From contig DEEW01000085.1 in the NCBI GenBank assembly GCA_002350465.1, positions 85,037 to 117,499 on the forward strand: a stretch of 32,463 nt of DNA. Reading direction: 5' to 3'. The position numbers and the translations under genes were made by a program. Below the pieces are notes generated by a model. The model was not told the origin of the DNA. It ran no database searches and was given only the letters and a program-made list of their open reading frames with translations. How positions within the stretch are numbered: position 1 is the stretch's first letter; each line of letters starts with the position of its first letter. Source of the DNA: Lachnospiraceae bacterium UBA2868 (GTDB taxonomy: Bacteria > Bacillota_A > Clostridia > Lachnospirales > Lachnospiraceae). Shown here one piece after another: positions 14,953-22,045 of this stretch.

Positions 14953-15624
14953 CTAAAGGTCAAGAGATTTGAGCATATCATTTTCCTGATTCACTATGTG
15001 TATCTCAGCCGCTATACACGCACTGCCCTCATCCCCTTTAATAACACAATCCGTAATCTTGGCATGTTCCTCGATCAGTCTGGCGTGATTGGCGGCATCC
15101 TTGATATATTCAAGCCTATATCTGTATATCCTTTCGGCAAGATTATTGACCATCTGAACGAGTCGTTTATTGTGGGATGCGGCAAGTATCACATCATGAA
15201 AACGTACATCTGCCTGTGCTATCAGAGTAACATCGCCCGTTCCCGTTGCTTCCTCAAATGCCTTCTGTGCTATCTTAAGCTCCTCTGCCTGCTCGCTTGT
15301 AATCCTCTTGCAGGCAAGCTTCGTTGCAAGGGAATCAAGTGCCAGCCTAACTTCCAGAACATCTCTTATATCCTGTTTGCTGATCCTCGCAACCTCTGCA
15401 CCCCTCCTGGGTATCATCGTTACAAGCCCTTCGAGCTCCAGCATCCTTATTGCTTCTCTTATCGGGGATCTCGAAACCCCAAGTCTGTCTGCGAGATGGA
15501 TTTCCATAAGCCGCTCGCCCGGCTTGAGAACTCCGGTGAGTATCCCCTGTCGCAATGTATTGAATACAACATCGCGAAGAGGCAGATATTCATCCACATT
15601 CATCTGAAGCTTTAATTCGTCCAT
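14953..15624 (-). CDS. GntR family transcriptional regulator, FCD (FadR-like) subfamily
   Basis: A 223-residue repressor-type protein. The N-terminal winged helix covers about residues 10-75, with LADRLGVSRSPIREAIRMLE as the recognition region and LVTMIPRRGAEV as the wing. The all-helical FCD ligand domain follows. Its metal-site residues are visible as Asp and His in DVRFHDVIL, His in IEEHAKI and His in EIHIVNQ, so a carboxylate ligand bound through a metal ion is likely. AGGAGT precedes ATG 15624. It lies 15 bases after ispE and 19 before the DUF1934 gene; its target is not evident, and no divergent partner gene is present. Confidence 0.92.
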   Translation of the reverse strand: MDELKLQMNVDEYLPLRDVVFNTLRQGILTGVLKPGERLMEIHLADRLGVSRSPIREAIRMLELEGLVTMIPRRGAEVARISKQDIRDVLEVRLALDSLATKLACKRITSEQAEELKIAQKAFEEATGTGDVTLIAQADVRFHDVILAASHNKRLVQMVNNLAERIYRYRLEYIKDAANHARLIEEHAKITDCVIKGDEGSACIAAEIHIVNQENDMLKSLDL

Positions 15625-15639
15625 GAATACTCCTTAATT

Positions 15640-16506
15640 CTACGGATAGTAAAAATCAGTCATATACAATTCCCGGGCATATCCCGAAGCTTCAACGCTT
15701 CCGTATGCTCCGTTAATCTCATCTTCCGGGCAATTGCAATCAAAGAGGCCGTAAACCGTAGGTCCGCTTCCGCTCATCATAGCCTTAAGATTTCCGGGAC
15801 AGCCGGTCATTATACGTTCTATATTACCTATTGCGGAAACCTCTGAAGCAGTAACGGTCTCAAGTACGTTCCCCATGTTGCGGACAACCTTCCCGACATC
15901 ACCGCCCGCAAGCCCGTCTGTTATTGCATCAATATCCGGATGGACCATATGACCGAAGTTAAGATGTTCATACACATACTTCGTGGACACACTCTCGGAA
16001 GGCTTTGCGAGAAGTACCTTGAAATTAACATGCGATTCTATCGGTGTAAGTATTTCACCTATCCCTTCCGCCATGGCACAGCCCCCCATAATGCAAAAGG
16101 GTACGTCCGCACCTATGCGCACCCCCAGTTTCATGAGTTCTTCCCGCGAAAGTCCAAGGTCATACAGCCTGTTAATTGCAATCAGTGTTGCGGCCGCATC
16201 CGTGCTTCCGCCCGCAAGTCCGGCAGCAATGGGGATATTCTTTTGAAGATCTACCCTTACCCCGCCAGTCAGGTCATACTCATCCATCAGAAGCTTTGCA
16301 GCCTTATAAATAAGATTATCCTCTCCGGGGGATAATTCTTCTTTGCCGGTCGTGATTCGGATCCCCGGAACATCTTCTCTGTCAATATACAGAACATCAT
16401 GAAGCCCTATCTGCTGCATTATCATGCGGACTTCATGATATCCGTCGGGCCTTCGTCTTACGACATCCAGCCCGATATTAATTTTTGCATACGCATTAAT
16501 TTCCAT
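15640..16506 (-). CDS. ispE: 4-diphosphocytidyl-2-C-methyl-D-erythritol kinase
   Basis: A full-length 288-residue GHMP kinase for the fourth step of the MEP isoprenoid pathway, phosphorylating CDP-methylerythritol at the 2-hydroxyl with ATP. MEINAYAKINIGLDVVRRRP carries the N-terminal substrate Lys. IPIAAGLAGGSTDAAATLIA is the GHMP phosphate-binding loop. LMKLGVRIGADVPFCIMGG contains the catalytic Asp, and AMMSGSGPTVYGLF is the C-terminal motif. The start is fixed by the canonical N-terminus although no ribosome site is visible in the eight bases after the preceding gene, so coupling to that gene is likely. The product feeds undecaprenyl-phosphate and quinone synthesis. Confidence 0.95.
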   Translation of the reverse strand: MEINAYAKINIGLDVVRRRPDGYHEVRMIMQQIGLHDVLYIDREDVPGIRITTGKEELSPGEDNLIYKAAKLLMDEYDLTGGVRVDLQKNIPIAAGLAGGSTDAAATLIAINRLYDLGLSREELMKLGVRIGADVPFCIMGGCAMAEGIGEILTPIESHVNFKVLLAKPSESVSTKYVYEHLNFGHMVHPDIDAITDGLAGGDVGKVVRNMGNVLETVTASEVSAIGNIERIMTGCPGNLKAMMSGSGPTVYGLFDCNCPEDEINGAYGSVEASGYARELYMTDFYYP

Positions 16507-16514
16507 TGCAGTGT

Positions 16515-17288
16515 TTACTGAATGATAACTTTAAGAGATCCATCCTCGGGATTGAGTATCTGATCGATGATCTCGCTTCTGCCGTTTTGCGCGGCGATGT
16601 TAACCGCATCCTCTTCGATCTCAAGACTCCTTTCACCGGCTGCAAGCATGTTCATTCCATTCTCAAGCCTGCTGATGTTATCGTCCTCTTCCTCATTCTG
16701 TGTATTGACACGGTTCTCGTCTTCTTCACCGTTTTGTACACCGATGCCCTCAGTCTCCTTGTCCTTGTTCCCGGCATTCTGCATCTCTTCAAGTCGCTCT
16801 TTTGCGGCTTCCTTTGCTTTTTCCTCAGCCTCTTTTCTCTGCTTTTCGATCATCTCGGCATTGGTCTTGGCCGCTGCGGATTCCTCATCCTTTTCCATTA
16901 TTTCATCACGTCTGGCGATCTCACGTTCATACTCATTATTGGTAATGTCACCGCGGTCAAGCATTGTTGTCAGCTGATCACGACTCCACTCCATAAGGTT
17001 ACCTTCCCTCTCATCCTTCTGGAACACCATTCCGGTTTCAAGGGCTTCAATGGCATCCTGCTTAACACGGGTTGTATCACCGTCAGACGAGCGACCTACT
17101 ACATCGCCATACATCGCCTTCTCGGCCTCATCCGTACTTCCATTATCTTTGCCGGTCTGTACTTTTGTATCCTCGATGACTTTCCTGTCATCATTCTGAA
17201 GTTGAACCTTCTTTTCTTCCTGTTCGTAATCCGAAGGCAGTTTTACCTGCTTTAATACAAGATTATCGACTCCGCCTATCTGCATCAT
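16515..17288 (-). CDS. acidic coiled-coil protein with SHOCT-like motif, unknown function
   Basis: A 257-residue soluble protein with no signal peptide or membrane helix. It begins MMQIGGVDNLVLKQVKLPSD and is dominated by Glu, Lys, Asp and Asn. A region near residues 110-140 reads MEWSRDQLTTMLDRGDITNN followed by EYEREIA. This resembles the SHOCT helix-turn-helix pattern (L..L...G.IT..EYE). It is followed by a charged coiled coil (IEKQRKEAEEKAKEAAKERL) and a low-complexity acidic stretch (NGEEDENRVNTQNEEEDD). The C-terminus EIIDQILNPEDGSLKVIIQ looks folded. GGGAGGG stands seven bases before ATG 17288, which I prefer to ATG 17321 because the latter starts upstream of that site. I do not recognise a named family. 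It sits between pyrD and ispE, eight bases before ispE. Confidence 0.78.
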   Translation of the reverse strand: MMQIGGVDNLVLKQVKLPSDYEQEEKKVQLQNDDRKVIEDTKVQTGKDNGSTDEAEKAMYGDVVGRSSDGDTTRVKQDAIEALETGMVFQKDEREGNLMEWSRDQLTTMLDRGDITNNEYEREIARRDEIMEKDEESAAAKTNAEMIEKQRKEAEEKAKEAAKERLEEMQNAGNKDKETEGIGVQNGEEDENRVNTQNEEEDDNISRLENGMNMLAAGERSLEIEEDAVNIAAQNGRSEIIDQILNPEDGSLKVIIQ

Positions 17289-17310
17289 AGTAAAACCCTC
17301 CCGCTTATTG

Positions 17311-18213
17311 CTATCTAACACATCCTATAAGTTCCGTTATGTCCGATACCTTGTTGTCTGCCATATATTGTCCGATACCTTCTATGACCTTTTCGGTCGT
17401 GTACGGATCCCTGAAATTTGCGGCTCCCACGGCGACAGCCGTAGCCCCTGCCATAATAAACTCAAGTGCATCCTCCGCGGATGCTATACCTCCCATTCCG
17501 ATTACCGGTATCTTCACAGCCGAAGCTGCCTGATATACCATCCTGACCGCAATCGGTTTAATTGCCGGTCCCGAAAGACCTCCCGTTTTATTGGCGAGAA
17601 CAAATCTGCGTCTGTTTACGTCAATCTTCATTCCCGTTATCGTATTTATCATAGAAACGGCATCAGCCCCGGCATCCTCGCAAACCTTCGCCATAAGTGC
17701 TATGTCCGTAACATTAGGAGACAGCTTCATGATCACCGGCTGTTTAGCCTTCTTTTTGATCTGTCTTGTTATGTCAGCAAGGGCTTTGGGATCCTGTCCG
17801 AAAGCGATAGCGCCTTCCTTAACATTAGGGCAGCTAACATTTATCTCAAGCATGTCCGCGTTTGTATCAGCCAGGCGTTCGACCACTTCGACATACTCCC
17901 CGGTTGTCTTGCCGCAAACATTGACTATTATCCTTGTGTCGTACTTTGACAAAAAAGCAAGATCACGCTCAATAAACGTATCTATTCCGGGGTTCTGCAA
18001 TCCTATTGCATTTAACATACCGCCGTAGGTTTCCGCTACTCTCGGTGTAGGATTGCCGCTCCACGGTGTGAGGCTGACACCTTTTGTAACAACAGCTCCA
18101 AGTTTATTAAGATCGACAAATTCGGAGTACTCCATTCCCGATCCGAATGTACCCGATGCAGTCATCACCGGATTTTTAAATGTAATACCCGCAATGCTAA
18201 CAGAAGTGTTCAA
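17311..18213 (-). CDS. pyrD: dihydroorotate dehydrogenase B, catalytic subunit
   Basis: A 300-residue class 1B enzyme that oxidises dihydroorotate to orotate, passing electrons through FMN to PyrK. ITFKNPVMTASGTFGSGMEY, then GLQNPGI, then MLEINVSCPNVKEG (with the catalytic Cys of class 1 enzymes) and VPFinal-type FMN-site pieces IPVIGMGGIASAEDALEFI and AGATAVAVGAANF are all present. The start is TTG 18213, which overlaps the pyrK stop codon (TTGA), seven bases after GGAGG; there is no closer ATG. The pyrK-pyrD order and overlap match the heterotetrameric NAD-dependent enzyme. Confidence 0.95.
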   Translation of the reverse strand: MNTSVSIAGITFKNPVMTASGTFGSGMEYSEFVDLNKLGAVVTKGVSLTPWSGNPTPRVAETYGGMLNAIGLQNPGIDTFIERDLAFLSKYDTRIIVNVCGKTTGEYVEVVERLADTNADMLEINVSCPNVKEGAIAFGQDPKALADITRQIKKKAKQPVIMKLSPNVTDIALMAKVCEDAGADAVSMINTITGMKIDVNRRRFVLANKTGGLSGPAIKPIAVRMVYQAASAVKIPVIGMGGIASAEDALEFIMAGATAVAVGAANFRDPYTTEKVIEGIGQYMADNKVSDITELIGCVR

Positions 18214-19001
18214 AGTTCCACCTCCGATGCATTAAATACAGGCCCATCCACACATACGCGCTTATTGTTGACTTTGGAATGATCATCAATATGAGTGGAT
18301 TCACACACGCAACCGAGACACGCACCTACTCCGCAGGCCATCCGCTCTTCCATTGAAATATATGCCGGAATACCCATGTCCTCAGCCAGATCTTTTATGC
18401 CCTTCAGCATGGGTTTCGGGCCGCAGGCAAAAATCATATCCGCCTTGATCTGTTCAGCCCTGATGGCGTCTATAACGGTACCTTTTGTTCCGAAACTTCC
18501 GTTGTCTGTTGCAACGATTAGTCTGCCGGCATCCTCCAGCTCTTTTGTGAGAAACATTTCCTTATCGCTTCTGTATCCGGCAACTGCCGTAACATTACAC
18601 TGCAGGCTCTTTGCCAACTCAAGCATCGGAGGAATTCCTATACCTCCTCCGACAAGAAGCGCGACCGTTTCCGGCGTTATTCTTTCCGTAACCGGAGCCA
18701 AAAATCCGTTCCCAAGCGGCCCCAATATATCCAGCCTGTCACCTGCTGTCATATGTGAGAATTCATCTGTTCCCGCTCCGGCAACTCTGTATACCAAACG
18801 TAACCTTCCCGGATTTATTGTATTGTCAATCTCGCATATACTGATCGGCCTCGGAAGCAGCCTTGCATCACTGTTTGAATATAACGATATGAACTGCCCG
18901 GCAGATGCATATTCTGCGGCATTTGTTTCGATCCACATCGAGTATATGCCATTACATAGGCACTCCTGCGAAATAACAGTTGCTGTTTCCTTAATCTTCA
19001 T
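18210..19001 (-). CDS. pyrK: dihydroorotate dehydrogenase B, electron transfer subunit
   Basis: A 263-residue flavin and iron-sulfur protein of the ferredoxin reductase family that carries electrons from PyrD's FMN to NAD. The N-terminal FAD barrel contains LLPRPISICEID (RPxSI motif). The NAD domain starts at ALLVGGGIGIPPMLELAKSL. The C-terminal [2Fe-2S] cluster uses CGVGACLGCVC (Cys223, 228, 231), with Cys250 as probable fourth ligand. The spacing to the fourth Cys is 18 residues, a little longer than I expect for the family. It is the first gene of the long minus-strand run. The ribosome site before ATG 19001 is weak, and no clear promoter was found in the 65 bases upstream. Confidence 0.94.
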   Translation of the reverse strand: MKIKETATVISQECLCNGIYSMWIETNAAEYASAGQFISLYSNSDARLLPRPISICEIDNTINPGRLRLVYRVAGAGTDEFSHMTAGDRLDILGPLGNGFLAPVTERITPETVALLVGGGIGIPPMLELAKSLQCNVTAVAGYRSDKEMFLTKELEDAGRLIVATDNGSFGTKGTVIDAIRAEQIKADMIFACGPKPMLKGIKDLAEDMGIPAYISMEERMACGVGACLGCVCESTHIDDHSKVNNKRVCVDGPVFNASEVEL

Positions 19002-19066
19002 GGTTCTCTTACTGATACATACAATTTCCCACTTTGTCTAAAGTATATGTGATTTTCGTGGGTTTT

Positions 19067-20842
19067 TCAAGGGATATAACCGGCCCGGCCTCTGCGCCGA
19101 TCATTTCCTTCCTGCATATAGTAATCGCTCTTTTGGGCGTACATCCTCTTTTCGGCTTCTCGTCTCATGTCATGAAGCGACATACCGGGTATCTCTTTAG
19201 TGCACACATAACCCATTGAAATGGACAATCCGCTTACGGAAGTACCTTTCCATTTCTCAAAACTATCACGCAACTTTCCTATAAGAGCCGCCCTTTCACT
19301 CCCGGGCACATTTATAATAGCGGCAAACTCATCTCCTCCTGTTCTGTATATGCTGCCGTAGGAACCCAGAACTTCTCTCATACATTTTGCTGCGCCTATT
19401 ATAAGTTCGTCTCCTGCCTCATGACCGTAGTTGTCATTAGTTTCCTTGAGATTATTAAGATCAAACGAGAAGAACACCAGATCATCCGGTACTTCTTTGT
19501 CTTCATTCGTATCCATGTATTCATCAAATGTCCTTCTGTTGTTGACGTTAGTCATATTATCTATGTGTGCCATAGAGAACAGAAGGTTCTTGGTCTTCTC
19601 CTCCTCGATTATCGAATCAATATTTCGGAATCCGCAAACGAATCTGACTACACCGTTTTCATCCGTGACTCTTGCAATGCAGAGCTGAATGTAATTTCTC
19701 TCCCCGTTTGGGTTGACCCTGTAATAATTAATATGGTATATCTCATCCTCTTTGGTATTTCTCATAAGGTTGCTGATATCGGCCATGGAATATACCCTTT
19801 CACGGTCTTCGGGTACGACATATTTTTCTATATAGTTACCGAGAATGCTTTCGTACGCGCCCTCATAATCCCTGTTCATAATATTTGCAATATCGGACTT
19901 CATATTACTTCGGATCAGTTTTGCGTGATGAAGGGTAGCATCCACCAGCCAGACAGATTCATATTCACATGATAATCCGGCAAGTAATGTCATCTGAGTC
20001 TCATACTGGGTTTTGCGTACAAGTTTCTCACGTATCTGATCATCAAAGTGCTCAAAACCGTATACAAGCTTTCTTCCGTTATCGAACGGTATTATCTTGA
20101 GCCTGTAGTAAACTATTTTCCCCTCCCTTACCGTGCGGTACGTATGATAAAGAGGGTTATTCTCCTCAAGCGCCTTTATTACATAATCGAAGTCACCGAA
20201 CTTAAGTACACCCTTCATATCATCCCGGTATACAAGTGCATTAACATAGACATCCATAACATGACGAAGATGGGGATCTCTGCGGCATTCTTCCTCCAGC
20301 GGTTTTCCGTGCTTGTTGAGTCGGACATATTCAACCGTGAGGTCGTCGGTATTTACATACAGTACGGAAGTATAGCTTCTGGCGATCGCATCATCAATCT
20401 CCGCATTTAACCTGTCACGCTCGGCAATCTCCTTCTCTTCATCCTTGAACAAAAAACGTCTTGACCTGTCCGATATCTCATCATACCGGATTATGCTGTA
20501 TCTTCTTCCGTCTTTTGTGTATTCGTGCTCGCCTATCCCGTGGATGGTTATGAGTTTTCTGCTTTTTCCGACATATTCGTGAAAAACCACGTTATAACTT
20601 GCATCGTTCTGTGAAAAATCACTTATAGCCCGGATCATCTCTTCTTTTTCCACTATATTATCCAAAGGGTCATCGCCATTGAGCCTCTCAAGCATCTCTT
20701 CGGCTGTGGATTCATACATTTTGCATGCTCCTTCGGATACAAGGTACGCAAAAAACCTTCCGCCATCGGTATAATAAATCGCTAGCGGTATTGAACTGTG
20801 TTCATATAGTACGTGAATGTCAGGTGAAAAGAGGGGCTCCAT
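19067..20842 (-). CDS. PAS-domain diguanylate cyclase (GGDEF protein)
   Basis: A 591-residue soluble protein that should make c-di-GMP from two GTP. An N-terminal PAS-like domain (about residues 10-125) is followed by a middle region of uncertain fold (about 130-300). A second PAS-like domain covers about 315-420 (YHINYYRVNPNGERNYIQLC, then GFRNIDSI). The GGDEF domain covers about 430-580: FFSFDLNNLKETNDNYGHEA, then YRTGGDEFAAI with GGDEF at 502-506. The active-site signature is intact. No RxxD inhibitory-site motif is visible before GGDEF. The gene starts one base after the previous cyclase gene's stop, with AGGAGA lying over that stop, so the two are translationally coupled. Confidence 0.93.
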   Translation of the reverse strand: MEPLFSPDIHVLYEHSSIPLAIYYTDGGRFFAYLVSEGACKMYESTAEEMLERLNGDDPLDNIVEKEEMIRAISDFSQNDASYNVVFHEYVGKSRKLITIHGIGEHEYTKDGRRYSIIRYDEISDRSRRFLFKDEEKEIAERDRLNAEIDDAIARSYTSVLYVNTDDLTVEYVRLNKHGKPLEEECRRDPHLRHVMDVYVNALVYRDDMKGVLKFGDFDYVIKALEENNPLYHTYRTVREGKIVYYRLKIIPFDNGRKLVYGFEHFDDQIREKLVRKTQYETQMTLLAGLSCEYESVWLVDATLHHAKLIRSNMKSDIANIMNRDYEGAYESILGNYIEKYVVPEDRERVYSMADISNLMRNTKEDEIYHINYYRVNPNGERNYIQLCIARVTDENGVVRFVCGFRNIDSIIEEEKTKNLLFSMAHIDNMTNVNNRRTFDEYMDTNEDKEVPDDLVFFSFDLNNLKETNDNYGHEAGDELIIGAAKCMREVLGSYGSIYRTGGDEFAAIINVPGSERAALIGKLRDSFEKWKGTSVSGLSISMGYVCTKEIPGMSLHDMRREAEKRMYAQKSDYYMQEGNDRRRGRAGYIP

Positions 20843-20843
20843 A

Positions 20844-21992
20844 TTATTCTCCTTTTCTTTGCTTGTCTATGTACAGGTTCTTGTCCGCACGTTTCAGACA
20901 CTCGTTTGCATCATCGTCACTACCCCTTATTAAATCGTAACCTATGCTTACATTCAAATCATATGGCAGCTGATTTTCCGTTTTCTTTTGAGTAAGAATA
21001 CTGCGGATCATGGAAACCAGCTGTTCCGGCATTATATCTTCTTCCGGATTCTTGATAACGATAGTAAACTCATCCCCTCCGTATCTGCCAAGAAATACCG
21101 ATGCTTTTATCTGCTCACAGGTCTGCCTGAGTGCTTCCGACACGATCACAAGTGCCCGATCTCCCTCCGCATGACCGTATGTGTCATTGATCGTCTTGAA
21201 CTTATTGATATCAATCATCATGATAATGACTCTGATATCCTTATTGTAATGAATCTGCTCCAGATAACGGTTTATCTGTCCTCTGTTATTCAAATGTGTC
21301 AGATCATCCACAGAGATCATGGTCTGCATATTCTCAAGATAATAGAACAGCCACATCACAGTACATCCAAAGCAGAATGTTGGGGCATTAAGCGCAACAA
21401 CCTGAATCATTCCGAACGCCATTACAATCACGGGAATGCTTCCAATAGCAAGGAATCGCCGCTTATCCATCTTGGATACTGATTTTAATGCATATCTGAC
21501 AGACAGACCAAAGCCGGCCCAAAGATAGATTGAAGGAACCGCGATCATTAACGGAAAGTACAGGTTGTTAAGTTCGTTCTGTTCGTTGACCCAGAATAAA
21601 GGGGTTTTCACATAAGCGATTGAAATTGCAAGCGTGGAAATAATTACAGGGAGAAAGATAAGCCGTCTTATCCTTGCATCTTTACGGAATGGCATTTTTT
21701 CGGATGCGGCTATGAACATAAATAACCCGTATGCCATCAGACCCAGAAGAATATAGTTTGACAGGTTAACAAGCACAACGTAAGAACGTTTTACCGTAAA
21801 CTCTCCGCTGAGCATTGCTGCCCAGAAGGCATCGGAAATAAAATACAGCATAAACGAAACAATAGCCCGTCTAAACCATACCTGTTTTTCCTGCTTTGTG
21901 TTGTACATCCTGTCGGCTACCAGAATCGTTGACAGTATTATCACACAGATCAGACTTGCTTCAGTATAGAATACAAAATAATCAAATCCCAT
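20844..21992 (-). CDS. membrane diguanylate cyclase (GGDEF protein)
   Basis: A 382-residue protein with about six N-terminal transmembrane helices (residues about 5-210, from FYTEASLICVIILSTILVAD to FCFGCTVMWLFYYLENM), forming a MASE-like sensory module. The C-terminal GGDEF domain (about 215-380) shows DLTHLNNRGQINRYL, MMIDINKFKTINDTYGHAEG and LGRYGGDEFTIVI, with GGDEF at 305-309. The catalytic motif is intact; at the inhibitory-site position KASV replaces RxxD, so product inhibition through that site is unlikely. GGAG precedes ATG 21992. It lies 53 bases after the HD-GYP gene and directly before a second cyclase. The sensed signal is unknown. Confidence 0.92.
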   Translation of the reverse strand: MGFDYFVFYTEASLICVIILSTILVADRMYNTKQEKQVWFRRAIVSFMLYFISDAFWAAMLSGEFTVKRSYVVLVNLSNYILLGLMAYGLFMFIAASEKMPFRKDARIRRLIFLPVIISTLAISIAYVKTPLFWVNEQNELNNLYFPLMIAVPSIYLWAGFGLSVRYALKSVSKMDKRRFLAIGSIPVIVMAFGMIQVVALNAPTFCFGCTVMWLFYYLENMQTMISVDDLTHLNNRGQINRYLEQIHYNKDIRVIIMMIDINKFKTINDTYGHAEGDRALVIVSEALRQTCEQIKASVFLGRYGGDEFTIVIKNPEEDIMPEQLVSMIRSILTQKKTENQLPYDLNVSIGYDLIRGSDDDANECLKRADKNLYIDKQRKGE

Positions 21993-22045
21993 AATCTCTC
22001 CATAAGATGGTGGTCATATTATATCATGCGCTAAAGGTTGTGGCT

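Noticed and set aside
19002..19066. Possible promoter or hairpin (CCCAC...GTGGG; TAGACA) before pyrK
   Set aside because: The arms are five bases with a long loop, and TAGACA has no -10 hexamer at proper spacing.
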